A stretch of DNA of 61,460 bases from the NCBI RefSeq assembly GCF_007096885.1, contig NZ_VJNO01000041.1, positions 1 to 61,460 on the forward strand, read 5' to 3'. This document shows, one piece after another, positions 41,911 to 50,234 of the stretch (the first letter of the stretch is position 1; the number at the start of each line of letters is the position of its first letter). The notes under the pieces were generated by a model. That model saw only the letters and a program-made list of their open reading frames with translations. It was not told where the DNA came from and made no database searches. Position numbers and translations under genes: made by a program. Source of the DNA: Streptomyces sp. 130 (GTDB lineage: Bacteria > Actinomycetota > Actinomycetes > Streptomycetales > Streptomycetaceae).

Positions 41911-42489
41911 ATGACGGACTACTTCGCGGGTGATCCGCGGACGAACCACGAGCGGATGCTCGCCGGAGACCTCTACATCGCGGACGACCCGCAGATCGTC
42001 GAGGCCCAGAAGCGGGCCGTGCGGCTGGCCGCCCGCTATCTCGCGGCCTACACCGAGGACCCGGACGCGGCGCAGCCCGTCGTCGCCGAACTCCTCGGCG
42101 GGCTCGGCGCGGGGGCGCACATCCGGCCGCCGCTGTACGTCGACTACGGCTCGTACATCACGGTCGGCGCGGACACGTTCATCAACTACAACCTCACCGC
42201 CCTGGACGTCGCGCCGATCACCATCGGCCGCGACTGCCAGATCGGGCCGAACGTCCAGCTGCTCACGCCCACGCACCCGGTGGAGCCGGAGCCCCGCCGG
42301 GACAAGCTGGAGGCGGCGCGGCCCATCACGATCGGCGACAATGTCTGGCTCGGCGGCGGGGCGATCGTGCTGGCCGGGGTGACCATCGGGGACAACAGCG
42401 TCATCGGCGCGGGTGCCGTCGTCACCAAGGACGTCCCCGCCAACGTGGTCGCCGTGGGCAATCCGGCCCGGGTGATCCGTTCGATCTAG
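41911..42489 (+). CDS. maltose O-acetyltransferase-like hexapeptide enzyme
   Basis: 192 aa. Left-handed beta-helix hexapeptide repeats (ITIGRDCQIGPNVQLL, ITIGDNVWLGGGAIV, VTIGDNSVIGAGAVV) occupy residues ~90-185; an N-terminal Maa domain (about 1-55) precedes them. It acetylates sugars or related acceptors with acetyl-CoA. The TetR gene follows by 20 nt in the same direction, and the MFS exporter is divergent: possibly acetylation plus export of one compound. Confidence 0.9.
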   Translation: MTDYFAGDPRTNHERMLAGDLYIADDPQIVEAQKRAVRLAARYLAAYTEDPDAAQPVVAELLGGLGAGAHIRPPLYVDYGSYITVGADTFINYNLTALDVAPITIGRDCQIGPNVQLLTPTHPVEPEPRRDKLEAARPITIGDNVWLGGGAIVLAGVTIGDNSVIGAGAVVTKDVPANVVAVGNPARVIRSI

Positions 42490-42508
42490 ACGAGAGACAG
42501 GGACCCAG

Positions 42509-43051
42509 GTGGCGACCGGACGGAACGACCCCGAGCGGCGGGAGCGCATCATCACCGCCGCGCTCGACCTGATCGCGGCCGAGGGGGTCGCCGGGACCTC
42601 GCACCGCAAGGTCGCCGCCCGTGCCGGGGTGCCGCTCGGTTCGATGACGTACCACTTCGCCGGCATGGACGAGCTGCTGCGGGAGGCGTTCACCCGCTTC
42701 TCCAGCGGCATCGTCGCCGTCTTCGAGGAGCGCCTGGGCGCCGCCGCCACGCAGGACGAGGCGCGCGAGGCGGTCGCCGATCTGGTCCATCATCTGTCCG
42801 GCGGCAATCAGCGCGAACTGGTCCTCACGCACGAGCTGTACACCCTCGCCGCCCGCAAGCCCGCCTACCGCGAACTGACCCGCGAGTGGATGCGCCGCAG
42901 CCGGGTCGCCCTGGAGTGGCACTTCGACCCGGCGACGGCCCGTCAGCTCGACGCGCTGATCGAGGGCCTTTCCATCCACCGCGCGCTGGAAACCGAACCG
43001 CACGACCGCGCCCTGACCGTCGAGGCGATCGCCCGCGTCACGCGCGCCTGA
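42509..43051 (+). CDS. TetR/AcrR family regulator
   Basis: 180 aa. HTH region with TSHRKVAARAGVPLGSMTYHF near residues 30-50; the C-terminus is typical of short TetR proteins. GTG 42509 follows GGGACCCAG. Co-transcribed with the acetyltransferase and close to the operator repeats at 41871, which it probably binds. A 13-bp terminator follows. Confidence 0.9.
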   Translation: MATGRNDPERRERIITAALDLIAAEGVAGTSHRKVAARAGVPLGSMTYHFAGMDELLREAFTRFSSGIVAVFEERLGAAATQDEAREAVADLVHHLSGGNQRELVLTHELYTLAARKPAYRELTREWMRRSRVALEWHFDPATARQLDALIEGLSIHRALETEPHDRALTVEAIARVTRA

Positions 43052-43064
43052 GGCGCCCACAGCT

Positions 43065-43102
43065 CCTGGCCGGCACCCCACCTGACCAAGGTGCCGGCCA
43101 GG
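43065..43102. terminator. 13-bp hairpin, bidirectional terminator
   Basis: 43065-43077 pairs perfectly with 43090-43102 between convergent genes. Confidence 0.8.
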
Positions 43103-43109
43103 TCACCTC

Positions 43110-43742
43110 TCACGCACCGGCCGCCCGGGCCAGCAGACACACCTGGGGCCACCTCGCCCCCGGCGTGGTCAGCCGGGCGGTGACGGCGAATCCGGCCTCT
43201 TCCAGTTGTCCGGCGACCCGGTCGGGGGACAGCAGGTGGATGGCGTACGCGAGACCGCCGGCGCGCTTCTGCGAGACGTAGGGCTCCCCGTTCCCGGCGT
43301 GGAACCCCAGCAGCAGCCGGCCGCCGGGGGCCAGGACGCGGCGGAACTCCGCGAAGAGGACCGGGAGCCGGTCCGGCGGCGTGTGCAGGACGGACCACCA
43401 GGCGACGATCCCGCCGAGGCCTGCGTCCGGCAGCGCGAGCGCGTCCATCGATCCGGTCTCGAAGCGCAGGTCCGGGTGGCGGCGGCGGGCGGCGTCCACC
43501 ATGCGCGGCGACACGTCCACGCCGTGGACGCTGAGCCCGAGTCCGGCCAGATGGGCCGTCACATGGCCCGGGCCGCAGCCGAGATCGGCGACGGGGAGCG
43601 CACCGTCCGCGTGGACCTCCTCCGCGAACGCGCCGATCAGCGCGCGCCCCGGCACGTCCTCGGCGAAGAGGCCGGGGACGCGTGCGGCGTAGTCCTCGGC
43701 GACGGTGTCGTAGTAGGCGCGGGTCGCGTCGAGTCCGGTCAT
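43110..43742 (-). CDS. class I SAM-dependent methyltransferase
   Basis: 210 aa. SAM motif VADLGCGPGHVTAHL near residue 52, then VHGVDVSPRMV and the LAPGGRLLL turn. It is a small-molecule methyltransferase of the UbiE-like type; target unknown. TAGGGT lies 7 nt before the ATG, so leaderless. 183 nt of unannotated sequence with no ORF separate it from the next TetR gene. Confidence 0.87.
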   Translation of the reverse strand: MTGLDATRAYYDTVAEDYAARVPGLFAEDVPGRALIGAFAEEVHADGALPVADLGCGPGHVTAHLAGLGLSVHGVDVSPRMVDAARRRHPDLRFETGSMDALALPDAGLGGIVAWWSVLHTPPDRLPVLFAEFRRVLAPGGRLLLGFHAGNGEPYVSQKRAGGLAYAIHLLSPDRVAGQLEEAGFAVTARLTTPGARWPQVCLLARAAGA

Positions 43743-43749
43743 CCGTACG

Positions 43750-43755
43750 ACCCTA
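43750..43755 (-). promoter_or_regulatory. -10 hexamer TAGGGT, leaderless start
   Basis: On the minus strand it ends 7 nt before the ATG at 43742. Confidence 0.45.
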
Positions 43756-43925
43756 AGGGACGGTTGCGGCGGCCGGGGCCGGGTACCCCGCGCTGCCGGG
43801 CGGGCACCGCCGATCGCCTCGCGGCAGTCACTGCTCGTCGCGCACGGCAGACCGACGCGGGGCTCCGGCGGACGGGGCCCTCCGCGAGAACGCCCGCCGC
43901 GTCCGGCGGGGCGGGCGTCGCCGGG

Positions 43926-44498
43926 TCAGGGCCGGCCGCCCGCCATCAGGGCTTCGAGTCCGGCCAGCCCCTCCAGGATGAACGCGCCCAGGCCGCGCGC
44001 CCCGACGGTGTCGATCCAGCGCTCGAAGGCGACCTTGAAGACGGCGATCCCCGCCTCGGCCGCGAGACTGGCCGCCGGTTCGCCGACGCCGCGCGCCCGC
44101 AGGGCCTCCCCCATCGCCGCGGCCAGCGAGGCGAGCTTCACCAGTTCGCGCTCCCGGAGCTCCGCGTTGGCCGTGATGATCCGCTGCCGTTGCCGGGCCT
44201 GCTCGTGGCGATCGTCGAACACGGCCGCCGCCGCCTGGAGCGCCGCCGCCACCGCGCCCATCGGGGACGCGGCCGGGGGAGCCCCGGCGAGGCCGCTCAC
44301 CAGGCGTTCCCGGAGCAGGGCGGAGCCGGCGAACAGCACCTCGCGCTTGTCCGCGTAGTGCCGGAAGAACGTGCGTTCCGTGAGCCCGGCCCGCTTGGCG
44401 ATCTCGGTGACGGTCGTCTGCTCGTAACCCCGCTCGCCGTACAGCTCCATGGCGGCCCGCTCCAGCCTGCCGCGCGCGTCCGGCTCCCATCGACCCAT
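43926..44498 (-). CDS. TetR/AcrR family regulator
   Basis: 190 aa. HTH with TVTEIAKRAGLTERTFFRHYADKREVLF near residues 28-52, matching the TetR pattern. It is divergent from the epimerase-like gene at 44622, with two strong operator copies between the starts, so it very probably represses both. TAGACT lies 6 nt before the ATG (leaderless). Confidence 0.9.
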   Translation of the reverse strand: MGRWEPDARGRLERAAMELYGERGYEQTTVTEIAKRAGLTERTFFRHYADKREVLFAGSALLRERLVSGLAGAPPAASPMGAVAAALQAAAAVFDDRHEQARQRQRIITANAELRERELVKLASLAAAMGEALRARGVGEPAASLAAEAGIAVFKVAFERWIDTVGARGLGAFILEGLAGLEALMAGGRP

Positions 44499-44504
44499 AC
44501 GGCG

Positions 44505-44510
44505 AGTCTA
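44505..44510 (-). promoter_or_regulatory. -10 hexamer TAGACT, leaderless tetR
   Basis: On the minus strand it ends 6 nt before the ATG at 44498 and abuts the first operator copy. Confidence 0.45.
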
Positions 44511-44513
44511 TGG

Positions 44514-44563
44514 GATGACAGTGACTGACATCAGGAGTACGGTGATGACAGTCGCTGACATCA
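44514..44563. promoter_or_regulatory. two 20-bp TetR operator copies
   Basis: GATGACAGTGACTGACATCA (44514-44533) and GATGACAGTCGCTGACATCA (44544-44563) differ at two positions. Each is an imperfect palindrome (GATGACAG/CTGACATC, 7 of 8 positions) with a 3-base centre. They lie between the TetR gene and the epimerase-like gene. Confidence 0.75.
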
Positions 44564-44621
44564 AGGGTCGGCCGGATGTCCGGGCTGCCCGGTTCGCCGG
44601 CCTGTTCCAGGAGGTTTTCCC

Positions 44622-45551
44622 ATGCGTGTATTCATCACCGGCGCGTCCGGCTGGATCGGTTCCGCGGTCGTTCCCGAGCTCATCGCGGCAGGTCACCGGG
44701 TCGTCGGACTGGCCCGCTCGGACGCCTCGGCCGAGGCCCTGGCCGCCGCCGGGGCCGAGGTGCGGCGCGGGTCGCTGGACGACCTGGACGTGCTGCGCGA
44801 GGCCGCCGCCGAGGCGGACGGGGTGCTCCACCTCGCGTTCAAGCACGACATCGCGTTCTCCGGGGACTTCCAGGGCGCCACCGACGCGGACCGGAAGGCC
44901 ATCGACGCCTTCGGGGACGCGCTCGCCGGCTCCGGCAAGCCCTTCGTCATCGCGTCCGGACTCCTCGGGCTCGCCCCGGGCCGGGTCGCGACCGAGGACG
45001 ACGGGCAGAGCTCCGCCCCGGACGCGCCCGCCGGGGGCCCGGGCGGCCGCCAGGACAACGCGCGGGCGACGATCGCGCTCGCCTCCCGGAACGTCCGCTC
45101 GTCCGTCGTCCGGCTGCCCCCGACGGTCCACGGCGACGGGGACCAGGGCTTCGTGGCCGGCCTCGTCGCCATCGCCCGCGCCAAGGGCGTCTCCGGCCAC
45201 GTCGGCGACGGCTCCCAGCGCTGGCCGGCCGTCCACCGCGCGGACGCCGCCCACCTGTTCCGGCTGGCCCTGGAGCAGGCCCCCGCCGGCTCCACGCTGC
45301 ACGCGGCGGCCGAGGAGGGCGTCGCGCTGCGGCCCGTCGCCGAGACCATCGGCCGCCACCTCGGCGTCCCCACGGCCTCCGTCGCGCCCGAGGACGCGGC
45401 CGGCCACTTCGGCTGGCTGGCCGGCATGGTGAGCCTCGACTCGCCCGCGTCCAGCGCCCTGACCCGCGACCGCTTCGGCTGGAAGCCGGCCGGGCCCGGG
45501 CTCGTCGAGGACCTGGACGAGGGTCACTACTTCCGCGCGCCGGGAGCGTAG
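44622..45551 (+). CDS. NAD(P)-dependent epimerase/dehydratase-like oxidoreductase
   Basis: 309 aa atypical SDR. FITGASGWIGSAV at residues 3-15 is the dinucleotide-binding motif; no YxxxK is evident, as in NAD(P)H-binding SDR variants. Probably reduces or isomerises a small molecule that also induces its TetR regulator. ATG 44622 follows AGGAGG. It is the only gene in this direction and ends 18 nt before the ABC permease. Confidence 0.88.
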   Translation: MRVFITGASGWIGSAVVPELIAAGHRVVGLARSDASAEALAAAGAEVRRGSLDDLDVLREAAAEADGVLHLAFKHDIAFSGDFQGATDADRKAIDAFGDALAGSGKPFVIASGLLGLAPGRVATEDDGQSSAPDAPAGGPGGRQDNARATIALASRNVRSSVVRLPPTVHGDGDQGFVAGLVAIARAKGVSGHVGDGSQRWPAVHRADAAHLFRLALEQAPAGSTLHAAAEEGVALRPVAETIGRHLGVPTASVAPEDAAGHFGWLAGMVSLDSPASSALTRDRFGWKPAGPGLVEDLDEGHYFRAPGA

Positions 45552-45568
45552 CGCGCGGCCCCGCCGCC

Positions 45569-46417
45569 TCACTGGTCGCGGCGGTGCACCGCGCACACCG
45601 CCACGGCCCCCGCGATCAGCGCCCACAGGACGTAGACGGTCCACGCACCCGCCTCCGACCACGGGTGGAGCTCGGCCGGGGGCTGCGGGAGGGCGCCGCC
45701 CGCCAGGCGGTCCCAGGCGCTGAACGGCAGGGTGTGCCGGAGCACCGCCGTCAGGTGGCGCCGGTCGCTGAGGACCATCGGGAGCAGGAGCAGGACCACC
45801 ACGCACGCCACGACCGACGCCCCCGTGTGCCGGATCACCGTGCCGAGCGCGAGGCCCGTGAGCGCGGCGACCGGGGCCAGCAGCGCGGACGCGGCGAGGA
45901 CCTGGAGCGTTCCCGGGTCGCCGAGGGAGACCGAGGCGCCGCGTCCGGACAGTATCGCGCTGGTCGAGGCGTAGGAGGCCGCGCCGACGAGCACGCCGAA
46001 GGCCGTGGTGACGGCGGCGAGCACGAGGGCCTTGGCGGCCATCACCGAGCGCCGGGCGGGCACGGCCGTGAACGTCGTGCGGATGAGCCCGGTCCCGTAC
46101 TCGCCGGTGACCGACACGGCGCCGATCGCGGCCAGGGCCAGGACGAGCACCAGGGCGGAGTTGTCGGTGAAGGCGTCGACGAGTGCCAGGCGGTGGCTGA
46201 CGAAGAACTCCTGGCTGCCCTGGTCGTACTGGTACCAGTACTTGTAGTGGTCGTAGGCCGCACCGGCGTTGAACGCGACGACGGCCAGTGCGGCCAGCGC
46301 GTACAGCCAGGGTGTCGAGCGCAGCGACCACGTCTTCAGCCACTCGGCGGCGATCAGGTCGGTGAAGCGCGCGCGGGTCTCGACGCGCGTGACGGGGGCG
46401 GCGGTCGCCGTGGTCAT
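45569..46417 (-). CDS. ABC-2 type transporter permease
   Basis: 282 aa with six hydrophobic segments. The long first periplasmic loop (AAYDHYKYWYQYDQG) and no ATPase motifs are typical of ABC-2 permeases that export peptides, lipids or drugs. ATG 46417 overlaps the ATPase gene stop (ATGA), so the two are translated together. The histidine kinase gene that starts at 47456 is divergent from this pair. Confidence 0.88.
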   Translation of the reverse strand: MTTATAAPVTRVETRARFTDLIAAEWLKTWSLRSTPWLYALAALAVVAFNAGAAYDHYKYWYQYDQGSQEFFVSHRLALVDAFTDNSALVLVLALAAIGAVSVTGEYGTGLIRTTFTAVPARRSVMAAKALVLAAVTTAFGVLVGAASYASTSAILSGRGASVSLGDPGTLQVLAASALLAPVAALTGLALGTVIRHTGASVVACVVVLLLLPMVLSDRRHLTAVLRHTLPFSAWDRLAGGALPQPPAELHPWSEAGAWTVYVLWALIAGAVAVCAVHRRDQ

Positions 46418-47322
46418 CGGGGGTCTCCTGCCGGGTACTGGACGCTGTCCGCGGTGAGTTCCATGAACGCCTCCTCCAGCGAGGCGCCGAGGGTGGTCAG
46501 TTCGTGGAGCAGCACCCGGTGGCGCAGGGCGAGTTCGCCGATGCGCTCGGCGGGGAGCCCGGTCACCGTGAGCCGGTCGCCGTCCGCGGCCACCGAGGCG
46601 CCTTCGGCGGTCAGCAGCGGTGTCAGGTCCGCCGTGTCCGGGGTGCGTACGGTGACGCTGCGGCGGGCGGAGCGGGCGGCGAACGCGCTCAGGCTCTCGG
46701 CCGCGACGAGCGCGCCGCGCCCGATGACGACGAGCCGGTCGGCGGTGTGCTCCATCTCGGTCATCAGGTGGCTGGAGACGAAGACGGTACGGCCTTCGGC
46801 GGCGAGCCGGCGGAAGAGCCCGCGCACCCACAGCACGCCTTCCGGGTCGAGGCCGTTGAGGGGTTCGTCGAAGAGCAGGACGGGCGGGTCGCCGAGCAGG
46901 GCCGTGGCGATGCCGAGGCGCTGGCGCATCCCGAGCGAGAAGCCGCCGACGCGGCGGCGGGCCGCTGCCGCGAGGCCCACCTCTTCGAGCACCCCGTCGA
47001 CCCGTGCGCGGGGGATGCCGTTGCTCCGGGCCAGCACGGCGAGGTGGGCGCGGGCGGTCCGGCCGCCGTGGACGTCGCCCGCGTCGAGCAGGGCGCCGAC
47101 GTGGCGCAGTCCGCGCGGGTGGTCGCGGAAGGGGCGGCCCCGGACGGTGGCCGTTCCGGCGGTCGGCTCGACCAGGCCCAGGAGCATGCGCAGGGTGGTG
47201 GTCTTCCCCGCCCCGTTGGGCCCGAGGAAGCCGGTCACCTCGCCCGGCCGCACGGTGAAGGTCAGATCGTCCACGGCGGTGGCGCCGCCGTATCGCTTGG
47301 TCAGTCCGTTGGCTTCGATCAC
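46414..47322 (-). CDS. ABC transporter ATPase
   Basis: 302 aa. Walker A GPNGAGKTT near residue 36, signature FSLGMRQRLGIA, Walker B VLLFDEPLNGLD and the VSSHLM switch are all present. It powers the permease at 45569 as an exporter, of the BcrA/CcmA type. GTG 47322 follows GGGTGGGG. It forms an operon with the permease. The divergent two-component system may control it. Confidence 0.92.
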   Translation of the reverse strand: MIEANGLTKRYGGATAVDDLTFTVRPGEVTGFLGPNGAGKTTTLRMLLGLVEPTAGTATVRGRPFRDHPRGLRHVGALLDAGDVHGGRTARAHLAVLARSNGIPRARVDGVLEEVGLAAAARRRVGGFSLGMRQRLGIATALLGDPPVLLFDEPLNGLDPEGVLWVRGLFRRLAAEGRTVFVSSHLMTEMEHTADRLVVIGRGALVAAESLSAFAARSARRSVTVRTPDTADLTPLLTAEGASVAADGDRLTVTGLPAERIGELALRHRVLLHELTTLGASLEEAFMELTADSVQYPAGDPR

Positions 47323-47391
47323 GGACCCCACCCTGCGGGCCGCGACCGGGCTGTGTCGTCGGACCGTCGCTGACATCCCGGGGCGCCGCTC

Positions 47392-47407
47392 TGCACCCGT
47401 GGGTGTA
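47392..47407. promoter_or_regulatory. imperfect palindrome between ABC and kinase genes
   Basis: TGCACCC/GGGTGTA with a GT centre, 6 of 7 positions matching. A possible operator for the neighbouring LuxR-type response regulator. Confidence 0.3.
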
Positions 47408-47443
47408 CAACCGCGGTCCGATGCAAGGGGGTTCGGCGCTGGG

Positions 47444-47449
47444 TACGCT
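47444..47449 (+). promoter_or_regulatory. -10 hexamer TACGCT, leaderless kinase gene
   Basis: It ends 6 nt before the ATG at 47456. Confidence 0.45.
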
Positions 47450-47455
47450 CGGCGC

Positions 47456-48856
47456 ATGTCCAGCTCACCGATCCTGCCCCTGCTCGGACGCGTCCCACCG
47501 GGCGCGTGGGTGGCGGCGGCCTGGTGCGGGGGCATGGTGCTCACGCTGCTCATGCGGGTCCGGCTGCCCGGCGAGCAGCGGGCGTCGGTCCTGCCCGGCG
47601 TCCTGTTCTACCGCTGGGACGGCCTGCTGACCCATCTGCTGTCCACGGCCCTGCTCCTGGCCGGCTGCCGGTGGCTCACCCGGCGCCCGCTGAGCGCCAT
47701 GGCCCTGCTGCTCGCCGCCTCCGCGCTCGCCACCATGCCGCTCGGGGTGGCGGAGATCCCCCTGGCGCAGTTCCTGGCCGTCGATGTCGCTTTGTACTTC
47801 ACGGCCGCCGCCCGCCCGCTGCGCACGGGCGTCCTCGCCCTCGTCCTGTCGGTCGTCGTCCTGGTCGCCTACGTGAGCTACCGGGTGCTCGCGGGATGGG
47901 GCGCCGGTGTGTCGGCGGAGCTGGCCGTCGCCCTGACGGCGGTCGTCGCCTGGCTTGTGGGCCGCTCGGTGTACGAGAGCCGCAGGCACGACGCCGACCT
48001 GACGGCCCGGGCCACGGACCGGGCGCTCGTCGCCGAACGGCTGCGCATCGCCCGCGAGATGCACGACGTGGTGGCCCACAGCGTCGGCATCATCGCCCTC
48101 CAGGCGGGCGCGGCGGCCAGGGTCGTGCACACCCAGCCGGACGCGGCCCGGGAGGCGATGAGCGCGGTGGAGGCAGCCGGCCGGGAGACGCTGTCGGGGC
48201 TGCGCAGGATGCTGGGCGCACTGCGGGAGACCGGGCCCGGCCAGGACCCGGCGGGGCGCGAGGACGCGCCGCTGCGCCCCGCCGAGGGCCTCGCCGACAT
48301 CGACCGGCTCGCCCGGGCCACGACCGCCGCCGGGGTCCGGGTCGAGGTGGAGTGGCGGGGGGAACGGCGTGCGCTGCCGCCGGAGTTGGAGCTGTCGGCG
48401 TTCCGGATCGTCCAGGAGTCGGTGACCAACGTGGTGCGCCATGCGGAGACCGACGCCTGCCGGGTCCGCGTCGAATACGGCGAGGAGGAGCTGACCGTCG
48501 AGATCACGGACCGGGGCCGGGGCGGGACGCGCGCCCCGGGGCGCGGTGCGGCCCCCGGCTTCGGCCTGGCCGGGATGCGGGAGCGGGTGGCGCTGCTGCA
48601 CGGCGAGTTCGCCGCCGCCCCGGCTCCGGACGGAGGCTTCCGGGTCACCGCCCGTCTGCCGGTGCCCGCGCCGGACCGCACGCGGAAGCCGGTGCCCGCG
48701 CCGCCGGAACAGACGCAGGAACGTACCCGGGAGCCCGCGCCCGCGCCCCCGGACCGTACACGGAAGCCGGCGCCCGCGCCCCCGGACCGTACGCGGGGGC
48801 CCGCGCCCGCGCCCCCGGAGCAGACGTCGGAGCCGGTGCGGGGAGCGGCCTCATGA
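47456..48856 (+). CDS. sensor histidine kinase (HisKA_3 type)
   Basis: 466 aa. About five to six N-terminal membrane helices form a small sensor; the DHp has REMHDVVAHSVG with the phospho-His at about residue 203, and the ATP-binding domain has the N-box ESVTNVVRHAE and G-box. The last ~65 residues are a Pro/Ala/Arg repeat tail (PAPPDRTRKPA units). It phosphorylates the LuxR-type regulator encoded next. The stop overlaps that gene (ATGA). Confidence 0.92.
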   Translation: MSSSPILPLLGRVPPGAWVAAAWCGGMVLTLLMRVRLPGEQRASVLPGVLFYRWDGLLTHLLSTALLLAGCRWLTRRPLSAMALLLAASALATMPLGVAEIPLAQFLAVDVALYFTAAARPLRTGVLALVLSVVVLVAYVSYRVLAGWGAGVSAELAVALTAVVAWLVGRSVYESRRHDADLTARATDRALVAERLRIAREMHDVVAHSVGIIALQAGAAARVVHTQPDAAREAMSAVEAAGRETLSGLRRMLGALRETGPGQDPAGREDAPLRPAEGLADIDRLARATTAAGVRVEVEWRGERRALPPELELSAFRIVQESVTNVVRHAETDACRVRVEYGEEELTVEITDRGRGGTRAPGRGAAPGFGLAGMRERVALLHGEFAAAPAPDGGFRVTARLPVPAPDRTRKPVPAPPEQTQERTREPAPAPPDRTRKPAPAPPDRTRGPAPAPPEQTSEPVRGAAS

Positions 48857-49584
48857 GCGGCGGCGGGCGCCCCGGCGCGCCCGGGGACGGCGCCCAGGAC
48901 GCGGGCGGCGAGGCGGCCGGCCCTCCCCCGGTCCGCGTCCTGCTCGCGGACGACCAGCCGCTGGTGCGGACCGCGTTGCGGATGGTCATGGCGGACACCC
49001 CGGACATCGAGGTGGTCGGCGAGGCGGGGACGGGCGAGGAGGCGGTCCGGCTGACCGCCTCACTCGCGCCGGACGTCGTCGTGATGGACATCCGGATGCC
49101 CGGCATGGACGGCATCGAGGCCACCTCGCGGATCGCCGCGCAGGGCGGCGAGGCGCATGTCGTGGTCCTGACGACGTTCGATGACGACGACTACGTGTAC
49201 GGGGCGCTGCGCGCCGGTGCGGCCGGGTTCCTGGTCAAGGACATGGCGCTGGACGACATCCTGGCGGCGGTCCGGGTGGTGGCCTCCGGCGACGCCCTGC
49301 TCGCGCCGAGCGTCACCCGGCGGCTGATCAAGGAGTTCGCGGCCCGTCCCGCGTCCGCCCCGGCCGCCCCGGCCCCGCTCTCCGCGATCACCGAGCGGGA
49401 GCGGGAGGTGCTGGTGCTGGTCGGCAGCGGGCTCTCCAACGCGGAGATCGCGGAGCGCCTGGTCATCAGTGTGGCCACGGCGAAGACCTATCTGACCCGG
49501 CTGCTCGCCAAGCTGGGGGCGCGCGACCGGGTGCAGCTGGTCATCATCGCGTACGAGGCGGGGCTGGTGTCCCCGGGGCGGTGA
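48853..49584 (+). CDS. LuxR-type response regulator
   Basis: 243 aa. Receiver domain from about residue 27 with DDQ, phospho-acceptor in VVMDIRMPG and Lys in VKDMAL; C-terminal NarL/LuxR HTH with ITEREREVLVLVGSGLSNAEIAERL. The N-terminal ~25 residues are Gly/Ala-rich and unusual. It is the partner of the kinase at 47456. ATG 48853 overlaps the kinase stop. Confidence 0.92.
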   Translation: MSGGGRPGAPGDGAQDAGGEAAGPPPVRVLLADDQPLVRTALRMVMADTPDIEVVGEAGTGEEAVRLTASLAPDVVVMDIRMPGMDGIEATSRIAAQGGEAHVVVLTTFDDDDYVYGALRAGAAGFLVKDMALDDILAAVRVVASGDALLAPSVTRRLIKEFAARPASAPAAPAPLSAITEREREVLVLVGSGLSNAEIAERLVISVATAKTYLTRLLAKLGARDRVQLVIIAYEAGLVSPGR

Positions 49585-49585
49585 C

Positions 49586-49618
49586 GGCGGGGCGGCCGGA
49601 CGGCGGAGCGCCCCCGCC
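49586..49618. terminator. 7-bp hairpin between convergent regulator genes
   Basis: GGCGGGG (49586-49592) pairs with CCCCGCC (49612-49618). Confidence 0.45.
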
Positions 49619-49622
49619 CGCC

Positions 49623-50234
49623 CTACAACCAGCCCTTCTCGCGCGCCACGCGGACCGCCTCGGCCCGGTTGCGGGCGGCCAGCTTCTGGATCGCCATGGA
49701 GAGGTAGTTGCGGACGGTGCCCTGGGAGAGGTGAAGGGCGGCGGCGATCTCCGCGTTGGTCGAGCCGTCCGAGGCGGTGCGCAGGACCTCGCGTTCGCGG
49801 TCGGTCAGCGGGTTCGCGCCGTCGGCGAGGGCGGCGGCGGCGAGGCCGGGGTCGATGACGCGTTCGCCGGCGAGCACCTTGCGTACCGCTTCGGCCAGCT
49901 GGGCCGCCGGGGCGTCCTTGACCAGGAAGGCGTCGGCGCCCGACTCCATGGCGCGGCGCAGATAGCCGGGCCGGCCGAACGTCGTGACGACCACGACCTT
50001 CACGTCCGGCAGGGCCTCACGGAGCCGGCCGGCCGCCTCGATGCCGGTCATGCCGGGCATCTCGATGTCCAGGAGGGCCACGTCGACGGAGTGCTCCCGG
50101 GCCGCCGCCAGGACCTCGTCGCCCCGCGCGACCTGGGCGACCACCTCGATGTCCGGTTCCAGGCCGAGGAGCGCCGCCAGGGCCTCGCGCACCATGGACT
50201 GGTCCTCCGCGAGGAGGAGTCTGATCATGCTCAT
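49623..50234 (-). CDS. LuxR-type response regulator (DesR-like)
   Basis: 203 aa. Receiver domain: AEDQ, phospho-acceptor in LLDIEMPGM and Lys in LVKDAPA; HTH with LTDREREVLRTASDGSTNAEIAAAL. It is the last gene of the ATPase-permease-kinase-regulator unit on this strand. Such regulators often activate the ABC exporter genes of their own operon through a palindrome, here probably 53152-53165. Confidence 0.92.
   Translation of the reverse strand: MSMIRLLLAEDQSMVREALAALLGLEPDIEVVAQVARGDEVLAAAREHSVDVALLDIEMPGMTGIEAAGRLREALPDVKVVVVTTFGRPGYLRRAMESGADAFLVKDAPAAQLAEAVRKVLAGERVIDPGLAAAALADGANPLTDREREVLRTASDGSTNAEIAAALHLSQGTVRNYLSMAIQKLAARNRAEAVRVAREKGWL

Noticed and set aside
44576..48856. 1426-aa plus-strand ORF
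   Set aside because: It is an open frame created by GC-rich codons opposite several genes; only its last part (47456-48856) is the kinase.
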